Shown here piece after piece: positions 17,315 through 26,563 of a stretch of DNA of 64,000 nucleotides. The translations under genes and the position numbers were made by a program. This stretch comes from Vibrio aphrogenes (lineage in GTDB: Bacteria > Pseudomonadota > Gammaproteobacteria > Enterobacterales > Vibrionaceae), in the NCBI RefSeq assembly GCF_002157735.2, contig NZ_AP018690.1:1-64000 (forward strand), written 5' to 3'. The notes under the pieces are model-generated. The model was given only the letters and a program-made list of their open reading frames with translations. It was not told where the DNA came from and ran no database searches. Each line of letters starts with the position of its first letter. Position 1 is the stretch's first letter.

Positions 17315-18289
17315 ATGAAACTGACACTCTCAAGCCAATCTTGGCCAATTGCAGGGGCATTTACCATTTCGCGTGGGTCTAAAACTCATGCTGAAGTGGT
17401 GGTGGTGACATTAGAAGAAAATGGCTACCGTGGACGAGGGGAATGTGTACCTTACGCCCGTTATGGTGAATCGATAGCACAAGTGTTGCATGATTTGTCG
17501 GCGCTTCAAGAGGCGCTAGAGCAGGGCGTTTCAGCACAAGATATTCAACAACTTCTTCCCGCTGGAGCTGCTCGTAACGCTCTAGATTGTGCATGGTGGG
17601 ATTTACAGTGTAAACAGCAACACACCTCCATTTGGCAGTTACTCGCGCTGGAGCCACAACCTTTAACGACCGCGTACACCTTATCATTAGATACCCCTGA
17701 CAATATGGGCCAAGCGGCAAGTCGCCATGCACATCGTCCGTTATTAAAACTTAAATTAGCCGGAGAGGGCGATATTGCTCGTGTGGCGGCCGTTCGTCAT
17801 CATGCTCCCGATGCCAAAATTATTGTCGATGCGAATGAAGGATGGGATATTGCCCGATACCAGCAGATGATCCCTAAATTGGTCGAGCTGAATGTGGCGA
17901 TGATCGAGCAACCTTTCCCTGCTGATAAAGATCATTGGCTTGATGGGATTGAGCGGCCAATCCTGCTTTGTGCCGATGAGTCTTGTCATGGCGTCGAGAG
18001 TTTAACTAAGCTGGTGGGACGTTATGACATGATCAATATAAAATTGGATAAAACCGGGGGATTAACCGAAGCATTAGCTTTAAAACAAGCGGCACTGGCA
18101 CAAGGTATGCAAATTATGGTTGGTTGTATGGTGGGCTCATCACTCGGCATGGCGCCAGCATTTGTGGTTGCGCAACAGGCCGATGTGGTCGATCTAGATG
18201 GGCCACTGCTTTTAGCTGAAGATCAAAATCCTGGTTTTGAATTTGAGGTTTCGACAATGAAAGTGATGTCCCCTAGGTTGTGGGGGTAG
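17315..18289 (+). CDS. ycjG: L-Ala-D/L-Glu epimerase (dipeptide epimerase)
   Basis: A 324-residue enolase-superfamily enzyme that converts L-Ala-D-Glu from murein into L-Ala-L-Glu. The N-terminus WPIAGAFTISRGSKTHAEVVVV aligns well with E. coli YcjG. Catalytic and metal residues are visible in LLKLKLA (Lys pair), VDANEGW, MIEQPF, CADES and NIKLDKTGG. GTG and ATG codons lie upstream at 17303 and 17306. ATG 17315 gives the YcjG-like N-terminus with GAGGAG 11 bases before it. Its 3' end overlaps mpaA by 17 bases on the other strand. Together with mpaA and the binding protein it forms a murein-peptide salvage set. Confidence 0.9.
   Translation: MKLTLSSQSWPIAGAFTISRGSKTHAEVVVVTLEENGYRGRGECVPYARYGESIAQVLHDLSALQEALEQGVSAQDIQQLLPAGAARNALDCAWWDLQCKQQHTSIWQLLALEPQPLTTAYTLSLDTPDNMGQAASRHAHRPLLKLKLAGEGDIARVAAVRHHAPDAKIIVDANEGWDIARYQQMIPKLVELNVAMIEQPFPADKDHWLDGIERPILLCADESCHGVESLTKLVGRYDMINIKLDKTGGLTEALALKQAALAQGMQIMVGCMVGSSLGMAPAFVVAQQADVVDLDGPLLLAEDQNPGFEFEVSTMKVMSPRLWG
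17601..17615. other. parS2: parS2-type centromere site inside ycjG
   Basis: ATTTACAGTGTAAAC fits NTTTACANTGTAAAN exactly. It lies within the coding sequence of the epimerase gene, about 16.5 kb from ori2. Confidence 0.72.
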
Positions 18290-18989
18290 TTGTCAACAAT
18301 TCCACCAGCACCTCTAAATAATGTTCGCAGGCATAATCGGCGGACACCGGTGGTAGTTCTGCGGTGACGCACAGTAAATCCCGTTCGCCGCACCAAGAGC
18401 CAAAAGAGCCGGGGGTATCGTAGCCGACCTCTTTCACCATAGGAAGGTTAATCTTCTGTGACAGCCAATGCGCTAAGGGTGAAAAGCTCGGATCATCAAT
18501 ACAAGCTAAAGGTTCATGAAAGGAAGTGACCCAAGCGGGATTTAAATTCTCAATTAATTGACAGAGCGCAGCCGTTTCAGGTTCTGAATTGCCCAGTTCT
18601 CCGGTGCCAATGTCAACATCACGTTCAGGCTCTTGAGTGCTCCAGCGATAGACGGTGCCGCCGGCTTGCCAATTGTTACTGGCAAAATTTCGATTGAGAT
18701 CCACCTGATTAGCATTAGCTCGTGTGCCTAATTGATTACCGTCAGGATTGATGCTCAAAATCACATGATGACGTAATTGACTACTGTCGATAGAACGTAA
18801 AGCGCAAGATAAGCTCACTATTGAGGCGGTTTCATCCCCATGCGTACCGGCAATAATAAGGCCGCTTTCTTTGGTTTGGATTTGTGCTGGAAAATACAAT
18901 AATGGCGCACCTAATACCGAACTTCCATAGCAAATTGGCTTAAGTTGAAATTGAGCACGTTGAGTGCGGGGACGAAGAATAACAGCCAT
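18273..18989 (-). CDS. mpaA: murein tripeptide amidase MpaA
   Basis: A 238-residue M14-type zinc carboxypeptidase that cuts the gamma-D-Glu-diaminopimelate bond of L-Ala-gamma-D-Glu-Dap. Zinc ligands are His50 and Glu53 in GTHGDE and a His in TSFHEP. VDLNRNF carries the substrate-binding Asn-Arg, and the catalytic Glu is likely in TAELPP. It has no signal peptide, as expected of cytosolic MpaA. AGGAAA precedes ATG 18989. It converges with and overlaps ycjG, whose enzyme uses its product, and is divergent from the binding-protein gene. Confidence 0.9.
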   Translation of the reverse strand: MAVILRPRTQRAQFQLKPICYGSSVLGAPLLYFPAQIQTKESGLIIAGTHGDETASIVSLSCALRSIDSSQLRHHVILSINPDGNQLGTRANANQVDLNRNFASNNWQAGGTVYRWSTQEPERDVDIGTGELGNSEPETAALCQLIENLNPAWVTSFHEPLACIDDPSFSPLAHWLSQKINLPMVKEVGYDTPGSFGSWCGERDLLCVTAELPPVSADYACEHYLEVLVELLTTTPTT

Positions 18990-19177
18990 ACGATTTTCCT
19001 AATCAAGAATATTCCTTACAAGCAGCAGTATTACTGAATCGCTTTAACAGTGAAAGCCTTGAGAGCAAATAATGACAATATCACAAAAAAATACAACAAA
19101 GAGTGGGTTGAAAGGGCTGATAACGCTATAGTTATCTTATTATTGTTCTCGCTTTTCACCATTAACAAGGACGCCTC

Positions 19178-20794
19178 ATGCATCATTTGAAACCTTCCGT
19201 TTTGGCTCTCACTCTCTCTACAGTCTTTTTTTCAAGTGCCTCGTTTTCAGCTCAAGTGCCAGCAGGCGTGACTTTAGCACCGCAGCAAGAATTAGTTCGA
19301 GGCAATGATGCCGAAGCGCCGACATTAAATCCGTTAAAAGCGGAAGGCATTCCTGAAATGCATATTCTGCGTGATTTATTTGAAGGCTTGGTGATCCAAA
19401 ATCAAGATGGCAGCGTGGTGCCCGGTGTGGCAGAAAGCTGGGAAACTAAAGACAATCAAACCTACACTTTTCATTTACGCAAAAACGCTAAATGGTCTAA
19501 TGGTGAGCCAGTTACCGCACAGGACTTTGTGTATAGCTTACACATGGCAGTCGACCCGAAATTTGCTTCTCCGAATGCTTGGTATTTAAAACTGACCGGT
19601 ATTAACAATGCTGAGGCGATTATTGATGGTCAAAAGCCGGTTGAGAGTCTTGGTGTCAAAGCGTTAGATGAATATACCTTACAGTTCCAATTAGATAAAC
19701 CAGTACCGTACTTTGTGGCGATGACGGCGCATACTGTGATGATGCCGATCAATCAAAAAGCGGTTGAGAAGTTTGGCGATAACTGGACCAAACCTGCCAA
19801 TATGGTATCAAATGGGGCTTATCAGCTTACCAATTGGGTGATCAATGAACGCTTGGAAATGGAGCGCAATCCGAATTATTGGGATAACAAAGAGACGGTA
19901 ATTAACAAAGTTACGTACATTCCATTTGAAAGCCAAACCTCGGCAATGAATCGTTACATGACCGGAGAAGTTGACATTACGTCTGATGTTCCCGTTGCCA
20001 TGGCCGATAAACTGAAAAAAGAACACCCTGATGCGTTTAAAGTCACCCCATTGTTGTGTACTTATTATTACGCACTGAATACTCAGCGTAAGCCATTTGA
20101 TGATGTGCGTGTACGTAAAGCGATTTCTTACACTATCATGCGTGATGTGATTGCCAATGGTGTCACTAAAGGTAACGTGCCAGCCTATACTTTTGCCCAC
20201 CAAGATGTGGCTAACTTCAAAGCAACACAGCCTGAATACGCGACCTGGACACAACAACAACGCGATCAAGAAGCGGCGAAATTATTAAAAGAAGCCGGTT
20301 ACGATCACGAGCATCCGCTTAAAGCTTCTTTACTTTACAATACCAGCGAAAACCACAAAGCGATTGCGGTGGCAATTGCCTCCATGTTGAAAAAGAATTT
20401 AGGTATGGAAGTGACGTTAGATAACCAAGAATGGAAGTCTTACCTTGCAGCGCGTCAGGAGCGTAATTTTGACATTATGCGCGCCTCTTGGTGTGGTGAT
20501 TATAATGAAGCCTCTACCTTCTTAACCTTATTAACATCGGATAATGCCAAAAACTTTCCTTCGTATTCCAACCCGAAATACGATGAGGTATTAACCAAGG
20601 CTCAAGCGGCGGTGGATGTAAAACAGCGTAATCAATTTTACGATCAAGCTGAGCAAATATTGGCGCAAGATATGCCAATCGCTCCGATTTATTACTTTAT
20701 GCAATCACGTTTGGTGAACCCAAAATTAGGTGGCTACCCTATGCATAATGCAGAAGGGCGAATTTATTCGAAAGATTTGTATTTTAAGAAGTAG
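19178..20794 (+). CDS. periplasmic peptide-binding protein, MppA/OppA type
   Basis: A 538-residue SBP family 5 protein with a signal peptide (residues 1-25, ending SFSA). OppA-like features are LNPLKAEGIPEMHILRDLFEGL, SWETKDNQTYTFHLRKNAKWSNGEPVTAQDFVYS, and the C-terminal IAPIYYFMQSRLVNPKLGGYP. OppA and MppA deliver peptides to the OppBCDF permease; MppA is specific for murein tripeptide. No permease genes are adjacent, which fits an MppA that borrows Opp. The neighbouring mpaA and ycjG make murein tripeptide the likely ligand, but OppA-type general specificity is possible. A hairpin follows at 20820-20853. Confidence 0.88.
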   Translation: MHHLKPSVLALTLSTVFFSSASFSAQVPAGVTLAPQQELVRGNDAEAPTLNPLKAEGIPEMHILRDLFEGLVIQNQDGSVVPGVAESWETKDNQTYTFHLRKNAKWSNGEPVTAQDFVYSLHMAVDPKFASPNAWYLKLTGINNAEAIIDGQKPVESLGVKALDEYTLQFQLDKPVPYFVAMTAHTVMMPINQKAVEKFGDNWTKPANMVSNGAYQLTNWVINERLEMERNPNYWDNKETVINKVTYIPFESQTSAMNRYMTGEVDITSDVPVAMADKLKKEHPDAFKVTPLLCTYYYALNTQRKPFDDVRVRKAISYTIMRDVIANGVTKGNVPAYTFAHQDVANFKATQPEYATWTQQQRDQEAAKLLKEAGYDHEHPLKASLLYNTSENHKAIAVAIASMLKKNLGMEVTLDNQEWKSYLAARQERNFDIMRASWCGDYNEASTFLTLLTSDNAKNFPSYSNPKYDEVLTKAQAAVDVKQRNQFYDQAEQILAQDMPIAPIYYFMQSRLVNPKLGGYPMHNAEGRIYSKDLYFKK

Positions 20795-20819
20795 TTTTCG
20801 ATTGAAGTGATAAAAGACA

Positions 20820-20853
20820 CGTTGGCAATATGAGTGACTTGGTATTGCCAACG
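20820..20853. terminator. convergent-gene hairpin
   Basis: Perfect 11-bp arms CGTTGGCAATA (20820-20830) and TATTGCCAACG (20843-20853). T runs are weak on both sides. It sits between the ends of two convergent genes. Confidence 0.6.
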
Positions 20854-20863
20854 CGATCAATGC

Positions 20864-23074
20864 TTAGGCTTCTACGAGCGTGTTCTCACTAACAGTAAGG
20901 CTGAGATCTTGCTGATTAAAACGAAATACATTGTCTTGAGTGGTGAACTGCAGACAATCCCCTTCTTGTTGTTGCGTAATCGGGGCCATGACACAACTGG
21001 CAGCAATCAAATGTTTTGCTTGGCTAGCCAGATCCCATTCTAGATGGTAAATATCGTCAGTGGCATCCGAGATCACTGCATTTTGAGATGTTGCTTCTTG
21101 TTGATAGCCATGAACAATCGTCGGCACAAGGTCTTTTTGAGTATGTAACGTCAATTGATAATCGCTTTGTTTTCCTTGTAATAGCGTGTGTTGTACGGCT
21201 ATTTTCGGTTGGCATTCCGAATGTAAGCGCCATTGAACGCTTTGTGCTTGGTAACATTCGATATGATCTAACATAATCACGCCATAATTTTCGATCATAA
21301 TTACCGTTCGAATGAAACGTTTTAACGACGCATAAGCTTGAGTGAGATCGATTTGCGCTGCATACCAATGCTCTCCCGCTTGTTGCGAGATTAAGGTCGC
21401 AACTGCATCTTCGGTATCGAGCTTTTGTCCTTGTTGATCAATCAAAGGTAAATTGTGAGCACGGGTGGTACGAGTCCATTGCGCGTGATGTAGGCTCCCA
21501 AAACGATAACCATAACTGCCACTAGGAATCAGTACATTATCGTTTTTATAGATGAGGGCTAAGTTCCCTTGATCGGCGTGACGGTGTGAACTATTACCAA
21601 ACTGACTTGCGCGGAAATAGAGATTCAAATCATGTTTAGACGCCTTACCTAGGCCGGCAAAATCATAATATTGATGATAAATTGGCTGAGGTGTCAGCGC
21701 TTCTTTGTGGGCGCATTGGCTTAAAAAGAAGTGTTGTTTGCGCGTTGGGATGATATCGAGCAGATGCAAATAATAGGTTTCAATATCCATCTCTAACTGA
21801 TTGGCGGTTTCACGCGCACGTAGATCGCCAAAACGATCGGCATAAATTCTTAGTGGGTTCTGCGCAAAAAAACCTGGCCATTCTTTGCCGGTTCTTTGGC
21901 ACCAAAAACCGTCACCAAATGGATGGACAGTATGGTTTGGTACGACAAAATCCATCGCAAACTTGTAATAGTTTTTGTAAAAAGGATGCTCATAAAATGA
22001 GAAATCACTGATGCGCTCTACGGCTAAAAAGAACGGATGTTGCCATTTGGTGTATGACGAGGAATAGAAGGGGCCTTCTGCCCAACTGCCATCTTCACCG
22101 CCATAGAAAGGTAAAACACATTGATAGATAGTGAGTGCATAATTAAGCCAACGTTCACAAATGGTTTGATCGTATTCTTTAAATAAAGCGAGTGCGGCAA
22201 TGCCCAAATACGCCGGCAATCTTGAAGTATGAGAATGGCCGGGGAATTGCTTAAATTGATCTTGTTCTAAGCGAGTTTCCATTTGATGCGCAATACGGAT
22301 CAACATTGGACGAATAAAATCTTGTTCATCTGAAGTCAGTAATGGCGTTAACCAATGATAAGCCAGATACAGGTTGCGTGATAACGAGAGTCCAACTTCA
22401 TCGCCCCAAGCGCAAGGGCGTAATAATGATGCGGGGCCTTCTGGACTCCATTCTGCGAGGCGGCAGAGTATTTCGACCGCTTTTTGACCGGCTTCTTGAT
22501 CATTCCAAATTTTATATAACAGCGTAAGCGATATTAAATCGCGGTCGATCCACTCGCGCACATGGGTGATCGCGGTACGCTTACCTTCTTCTTGACCACG
22601 GCGATAATGAGCAGGGTAAGTGATCGCCTCAATATCGACTAATTCAGATGTGGCTTTGAGTTTGTTGTGTGCTGACCAAGAAGAAATTCTTAAAGTGCTA
22701 ATATCTTCATCAAAATACATTAACCATTGGCTTCGGTCTTGGCATAATTCAAATAGCTGTTTGGCTCTAGGCGGTAAATACGGCACCGATTGTTCATTAA
22801 TATCAAAATGCATCCATTCACTAGCGTCACCTTCGATATCAATCAATCGCCATTGATAATGACCTGATAGCAAGGTGAAAGGTAATTGGAAAGGGGAGTT
22901 GGCGTTGTGCCAAGTCCATGTTTTGTCTTGGGTCGCCGAGTATAATTCAACCGTATATACCGCATGATAATCCGCTTGAGGCCAATTAAATCTTGGAGGA
23001 TTAGTTGGGCTGACTGCTTGGTTTTTAGGAGTGGTAAATACTTGAAAATCATGAGTTCGATTTAACGTTAACAT
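20864..23074 (-). CDS. heparinase II/III-fold polysaccharide lyase, DUF4962 type (alginate-oligomer lyase-like)
   Basis: A 736-residue lyase without a signal peptide, so probably cytoplasmic and acting on imported oligosaccharides. The N-terminal region (NPPRFNWPQADYHAVYTVEL) resembles DUF4962. A helical toroid follows (GPASLLRPCAWGDEVGLSLSRN, YGGEDGSWAEGPFY). The C-terminal beta part has the heparinase II/III pattern: NSSHRHADQGNLALIYK, IPSGSYGYRFGS and TRAHNLPLIDQQGQ. Vibrio oligoalginate lyases of families PL15 and PL17 have this layout. Substrate is inferred from the SSS symporter beside it and the PL7 alginate lyase at 36256; another uronate polymer is possible. It is the last gene of a three-gene leftward operon. 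Confidence 0.82.
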   Translation of the reverse strand: MLTLNRTHDFQVFTTPKNQAVSPTNPPRFNWPQADYHAVYTVELYSATQDKTWTWHNANSPFQLPFTLLSGHYQWRLIDIEGDASEWMHFDINEQSVPYLPPRAKQLFELCQDRSQWLMYFDEDISTLRISSWSAHNKLKATSELVDIEAITYPAHYRRGQEEGKRTAITHVREWIDRDLISLTLLYKIWNDQEAGQKAVEILCRLAEWSPEGPASLLRPCAWGDEVGLSLSRNLYLAYHWLTPLLTSDEQDFIRPMLIRIAHQMETRLEQDQFKQFPGHSHTSRLPAYLGIAALALFKEYDQTICERWLNYALTIYQCVLPFYGGEDGSWAEGPFYSSSYTKWQHPFFLAVERISDFSFYEHPFYKNYYKFAMDFVVPNHTVHPFGDGFWCQRTGKEWPGFFAQNPLRIYADRFGDLRARETANQLEMDIETYYLHLLDIIPTRKQHFFLSQCAHKEALTPQPIYHQYYDFAGLGKASKHDLNLYFRASQFGNSSHRHADQGNLALIYKNDNVLIPSGSYGYRFGSLHHAQWTRTTRAHNLPLIDQQGQKLDTEDAVATLISQQAGEHWYAAQIDLTQAYASLKRFIRTVIMIENYGVIMLDHIECYQAQSVQWRLHSECQPKIAVQHTLLQGKQSDYQLTLHTQKDLVPTIVHGYQQEATSQNAVISDATDDIYHLEWDLASQAKHLIAASCVMAPITQQQEGDCLQFTTQDNVFRFNQQDLSLTVSENTLVEA

Positions 23075-23075
23075 C

Positions 23076-23627
23076 TTATTTTTCCTTATTAAACCAATGA
23101 TATTTACCTGTGTCGCGGCAGATTTCGCCTATTTGTTTGGCTGGAGAGCCGGCCATAATGGCGTAAGGTGGAACGCAACTAGTCACCACTGAGTTGGCAC
23201 ACACTAAGGCACATCGGCCTACCGTGACTCCCGGAGTAATGACAACCCCTGTGGTTAACCATACCCCATCTTCAATTACCACTTTGCCTTGCACTTCATC
23301 GGTGCGAGCGCTGAAGTAATCGGTATTGGGATCGTACAAATGATTCGATGCCACAATGGATACATGTGGTCCAATTAAAACATGCTCTCCAATAGTGACA
23401 TCCCCATTGACATAACTATAGAGGCCAACATATGAATTGGCACCTAATTGATTGTCGCCAATACGGACAATCGCCCCTGGGGCAATACGGACATTATGCT
23501 GAGTAAAACCTAAAATTTGTGCGCGAGTGTTGTCGTCTTTTTGGTTATTACTTTGCGTGGTATAGAGTGTGAATTTTCTAAATTCTTCACTAGAAAGTTC
23601 ACCACCAAATTCTTTTTGAACGGACAT
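23076..23627 (-). CDS. left-handed beta-helix (hexapeptide) O-acetyltransferase
   Basis: A 183-residue acyltransferase of the maltose/galactoside acetyltransferase group. It shows repeated hexapeptide turns from residue 45 on (VRIGDNQLGANSYVGLYS, VTIGEHVLIGPHVSIVASNH, VVIEDGVWLTTGVVITPGVTVG) and the catalytic His in SNHLYDP. The ending PPYAIMAGSPAKQIG is typical. ATG 23627 follows GGGAG; an upstream GTG is less likely. It sits between the SSS symporter and lyase genes, one base from the latter, so it may acetylate a sugar taken up by the same pathway. That role is inferred. Confidence 0.85.
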   Translation of the reverse strand: MSVQKEFGGELSSEEFRKFTLYTTQSNNQKDDNTRAQILGFTQHNVRIAPGAIVRIGDNQLGANSYVGLYSYVNGDVTIGEHVLIGPHVSIVASNHLYDPNTDYFSARTDEVQGKVVIEDGVWLTTGVVITPGVTVGRCALVCANSVVTSCVPPYAIMAGSPAKQIGEICRDTGKYHWFNKEK

Positions 23628-23679
23628 AATTTCTCCCACAAGAGATAGGAGAACCTCCTATCTCTGATTCATTGAACAG

Positions 23680-25461
23680 TTAAGCGATTTGTGGTTTCTT
23701 TGCGCTTATTGGTTGTACTTTTTTACGCGTTTTTAGTAATAACACGCCGATGCCACCAATAATGGCTGCCAGTAATATAAACAGCATTCTTCCCCACATA
23801 GGGTTTGGAATGAAGACTAAAAGTGCTAAGAAAATTCCTGCATATATCAGCATCTTACCAAGAATTTCATGTTGTTTATTGTCGGCTTTGATACTGTCTG
23901 CAGTGTCAACAACAATGACTTCAGTATCAATATTGGTAAAGAATTCTTCAATCTCTTTAGCACGCTGTGGTGAAGGCTCTTTGTAAAAGAATTGTGAGAG
24001 AACAAAGAAAGGCATCGTGATCAACATATGGCCAACTACCCCTAAGGTAACGGATTTCATTTCAGCGAACTCACGCACACTCAATGGTTGATTTAAACCT
24101 AAGACTTGTTGAACCATTTCTGGTGTGATCACAAATGCAATGAACGCCGATACTGCCATACCGACAACAATAGTGCCCCAACCCGCCCAATCAGGTGTTT
24201 TTCTAACAAAGAAACACATAATTGATGGGATAAGTAGCGGGAAGCCGACTAAAGTACCCACTAGCATCATCAGGTCGAACAAACCGAATTCTTTCAGAGA
24301 AGATAAGAACAAGGCTGCAATAATGATAATGATGCCAAACGCCGCGGTGAGCAATTTACTCATTTTCATGAGGTTTTGTTCACTTTTGTCTTTACAGAAA
24401 TAAGGTTCATAAACGCTTTTTAGGATAATCCCAGCGTTACGGTTCAATGCTGAGTCCATCGAAGACATGGTGGCGGCAAACATGGCGGCAAGCATTAGGC
24501 CGACCATACCGACCGGCATTTCTCTTTGTACGAACATGTAATAAGTTGCATCTGCGACATTTTTACCTAGCGCTTCTAAGCCCCAAGTGTTGGTGTCAGG
24601 ATAGTGTCCGGCCACAAACCAAGCAGGAAGGAACCACATTAGAGGCCCAATGATCATTAAAGAGCAAGCCAGTAAGGCTGCTTTACGTGCATTCTTGGTG
24701 TCTTTAGACGCAATATAACGGTAAGAATCAACCATGTTATTGGTACTAAAAAACTGTTTTACAAAAATACAGATAAACCAACCTACAAATAGATAAGTAT
24801 GGCTGTAACCGTCGCCGATCAACTGTTGTGTTGGTAGACCGACATCAAGAAGATTTGTGACGCCACCGGATTTCCAAATCGCAACAATGGCCGCAATAAA
24901 AGTCATTACAGTGATGATCAGCATTTGCATAAAATCTGAAGCAATTACCGCCCAGCTTCCGCCGACTAACGACATGAAGAGAACCACCAGACCAGCTCCG
25001 ACGATGGTTTGCTCTAACGGTACTCCGATAACAGCACTGGTAAATACCGCCAATCCATTTAGCCAAATCGCAGCTTGTAACACGCTTAATGGAACGTTTG
25101 CCCAAGTGAATACTTGTTCGTTTGTTTTCCCTAAGCGCATTCTTGCCCCTTGCAGTGGGCTGATCACGCGCATTTGTCGAGCTTTGGCAGCAAAAAAGAG
25201 GTAGTTAACAAAATAGCCAAGGGCATTAGCGAAAAAGACGATGGCGACAGACATGCCACTGGTGAGCGCTTTCCCCATTAAGCCAGTAAAGGTCATTGCA
25301 CTGAGCGCCATCATGAAGGCACTGGAACCGACCATCCACCATAAAACATGGCCACCACCCCGGAAGTAATCACTGGTATTGTTGGCAGCACTTCTAAAGA
25401 CCCACCCTAATCCGATGAGAAATGCAAAATACACAAGCACTATAAAAATATCGATATCCAT
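23680..25461 (-). CDS. sodium:solute symporter (SSS family)
   Basis: A 593-residue inner-membrane carrier with about 14 hydrophobic segments. SSS features include YFRGGGHVLWWMVGSSAFMMALSAMTFTG near the N-terminus, FMQMLIITVM, and the AAMFAATMSSMDSALNRNAGI helix that carries Na+-site residues. Alginate-utilising vibrios use SSS carriers (ToaA/B/C) for unsaturated uronate oligomers, and the lyase downstream supports such a role here. The first gene of the operon, it is divergent from a LysR gene. Confidence 0.86.
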   Translation of the reverse strand: MDIDIFIVLVYFAFLIGLGWVFRSAANNTSDYFRGGGHVLWWMVGSSAFMMALSAMTFTGLMGKALTSGMSVAIVFFANALGYFVNYLFFAAKARQMRVISPLQGARMRLGKTNEQVFTWANVPLSVLQAAIWLNGLAVFTSAVIGVPLEQTIVGAGLVVLFMSLVGGSWAVIASDFMQMLIITVMTFIAAIVAIWKSGGVTNLLDVGLPTQQLIGDGYSHTYLFVGWFICIFVKQFFSTNNMVDSYRYIASKDTKNARKAALLACSLMIIGPLMWFLPAWFVAGHYPDTNTWGLEALGKNVADATYYMFVQREMPVGMVGLMLAAMFAATMSSMDSALNRNAGIILKSVYEPYFCKDKSEQNLMKMSKLLTAAFGIIIIIAALFLSSLKEFGLFDLMMLVGTLVGFPLLIPSIMCFFVRKTPDWAGWGTIVVGMAVSAFIAFVITPEMVQQVLGLNQPLSVREFAEMKSVTLGVVGHMLITMPFFVLSQFFYKEPSPQRAKEIEEFFTNIDTEVIVVDTADSIKADNKQHEILGKMLIYAGIFLALLVFIPNPMWGRMLFILLAAIIGGIGVLLLKTRKKVQPISAKKPQIA

Positions 25462-25603
25462 AATTCTTATTCCTGTCGCTGTAGAGTATGAAAGTAAGCG
25501 AGTTATCTTGTACTTATTATTTGGTTAGATAATACGCTGGCAGCAAGTGTGAGACTTGTCGCTCATTTCACTATAGGAGGGCTTACGAGTTGATGGAAAT
25601 GAT

Positions 25604-25622
25604 ATTATTGTATAACAATAAT
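25604..25622. promoter_or_regulatory. palindromic operator between symporter and lysR
   Basis: Perfect arms ATTATTGT (25604-25611) and ACAATAAT (25615-25622) around ATA. The T-N11-A core suits a LysR-type protein. It lies 23 bases before the lysR start, as expected for an autoregulatory site that also serves the divergent symporter operon. Confidence 0.6.
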
Positions 25623-25644
25623 GCATTAATCGAATGAGCAGATA

Positions 25645-26556
25645 ATGGACATCAAAACATTACGAACTTTTTTAACTGTGGCTCGACTGAAGAACTTTTC
25701 GTTAGCAGCTAAAGAAATTAATAGTGTTCAGCCCACGGTTTCAAGACACATCTCAGATTTGGAAAATGAAATTGGGGTGAAGTTATTTCATCGCACGACA
25801 CATCTTGTTGAATTAACTGCTGCAGGGCAAGTATTGTTACCCGAAGCTATCAAGATTGTGGATAATGACCAACGAGTAAAACAACGGGTGGTGGAAGCTG
25901 ATCGCGCGGTTGATCAGTCGATTCGGATTGGCTATTTAGCAACTGCTTGTTCATTCTTCTTGCCAAAATTGATTGGTGAGCATCTTATTGATAACCCAAC
26001 CATCTCTACCCAGCTTTATGAAATGTCGGTTGAGGAGCAGCGGGATGCTTTAATTGAGAATAACATCGACCTTGCTTTTACACGCTCTTTATCTGACATC
26101 GATGGGGCTCTGTTTATGGCGAAAGAGTTGTATCAAGATGAAGCGGTGGTTTTGCTGCCAAATCATCATCCCTTAGCCGATAAAACAGAGCTGTCTATTG
26201 CCGAGTTACAAGATGAGAAGTTTATTTTATTTAAACGCTCAAGTTGGACTGAAATGTATGATCACATTCACAGGTTATGCCAAGATAACTGCTTCTCTCC
26301 AAACGTCGTTTTTCATCCTGATAATATGCGACATTTGGTTACTTCCGTTTCTTCCGGTTTAGGCATTTCAATTGCCCCTCGATGCATTAAATTTATTTCT
26401 ACAACTGATTGTGTTTGCATCCCACTCAAAGAATCTCAGCTGTCTTGGCCTATTTATATTTATTATCGTCGCCAACAAAGCAACCAACACATTGAAAATT
26501 TGGTGCAATGTTGTTTAAAACATTCGGCTTATATTCAAGCACAAATTACGGACTAA
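25645..26556 (+). CDS. LysR-family transcriptional regulator
   Basis: A 303-residue LysR protein. The N-terminal winged helix (residues 1-60) has FSLAAKEINSVQPTVSRHISDLENEIGVKLFHR. The rest is a periplasmic-binding-like effector domain (IRIGYLATACSFFLPKLI, SSGLGISIAPRCI). It is divergent from the symporter/acetyltransferase/lyase operon with a palindrome between, so it probably controls uptake and breakdown of that sugar. It resembles the second LysR at 51190 in length and start. Confidence 0.9.
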   Translation: MDIKTLRTFLTVARLKNFSLAAKEINSVQPTVSRHISDLENEIGVKLFHRTTHLVELTAAGQVLLPEAIKIVDNDQRVKQRVVEADRAVDQSIRIGYLATACSFFLPKLIGEHLIDNPTISTQLYEMSVEEQRDALIENNIDLAFTRSLSDIDGALFMAKELYQDEAVVLLPNHHPLADKTELSIAELQDEKFILFKRSSWTEMYDHIHRLCQDNCFSPNVVFHPDNMRHLVTSVSSGLGISIAPRCIKFISTTDCVCIPLKESQLSWPIYIYYRRQQSNQHIENLVQCCLKHSAYIQAQITD

Positions 26557-26563
26557 GCCTTGA

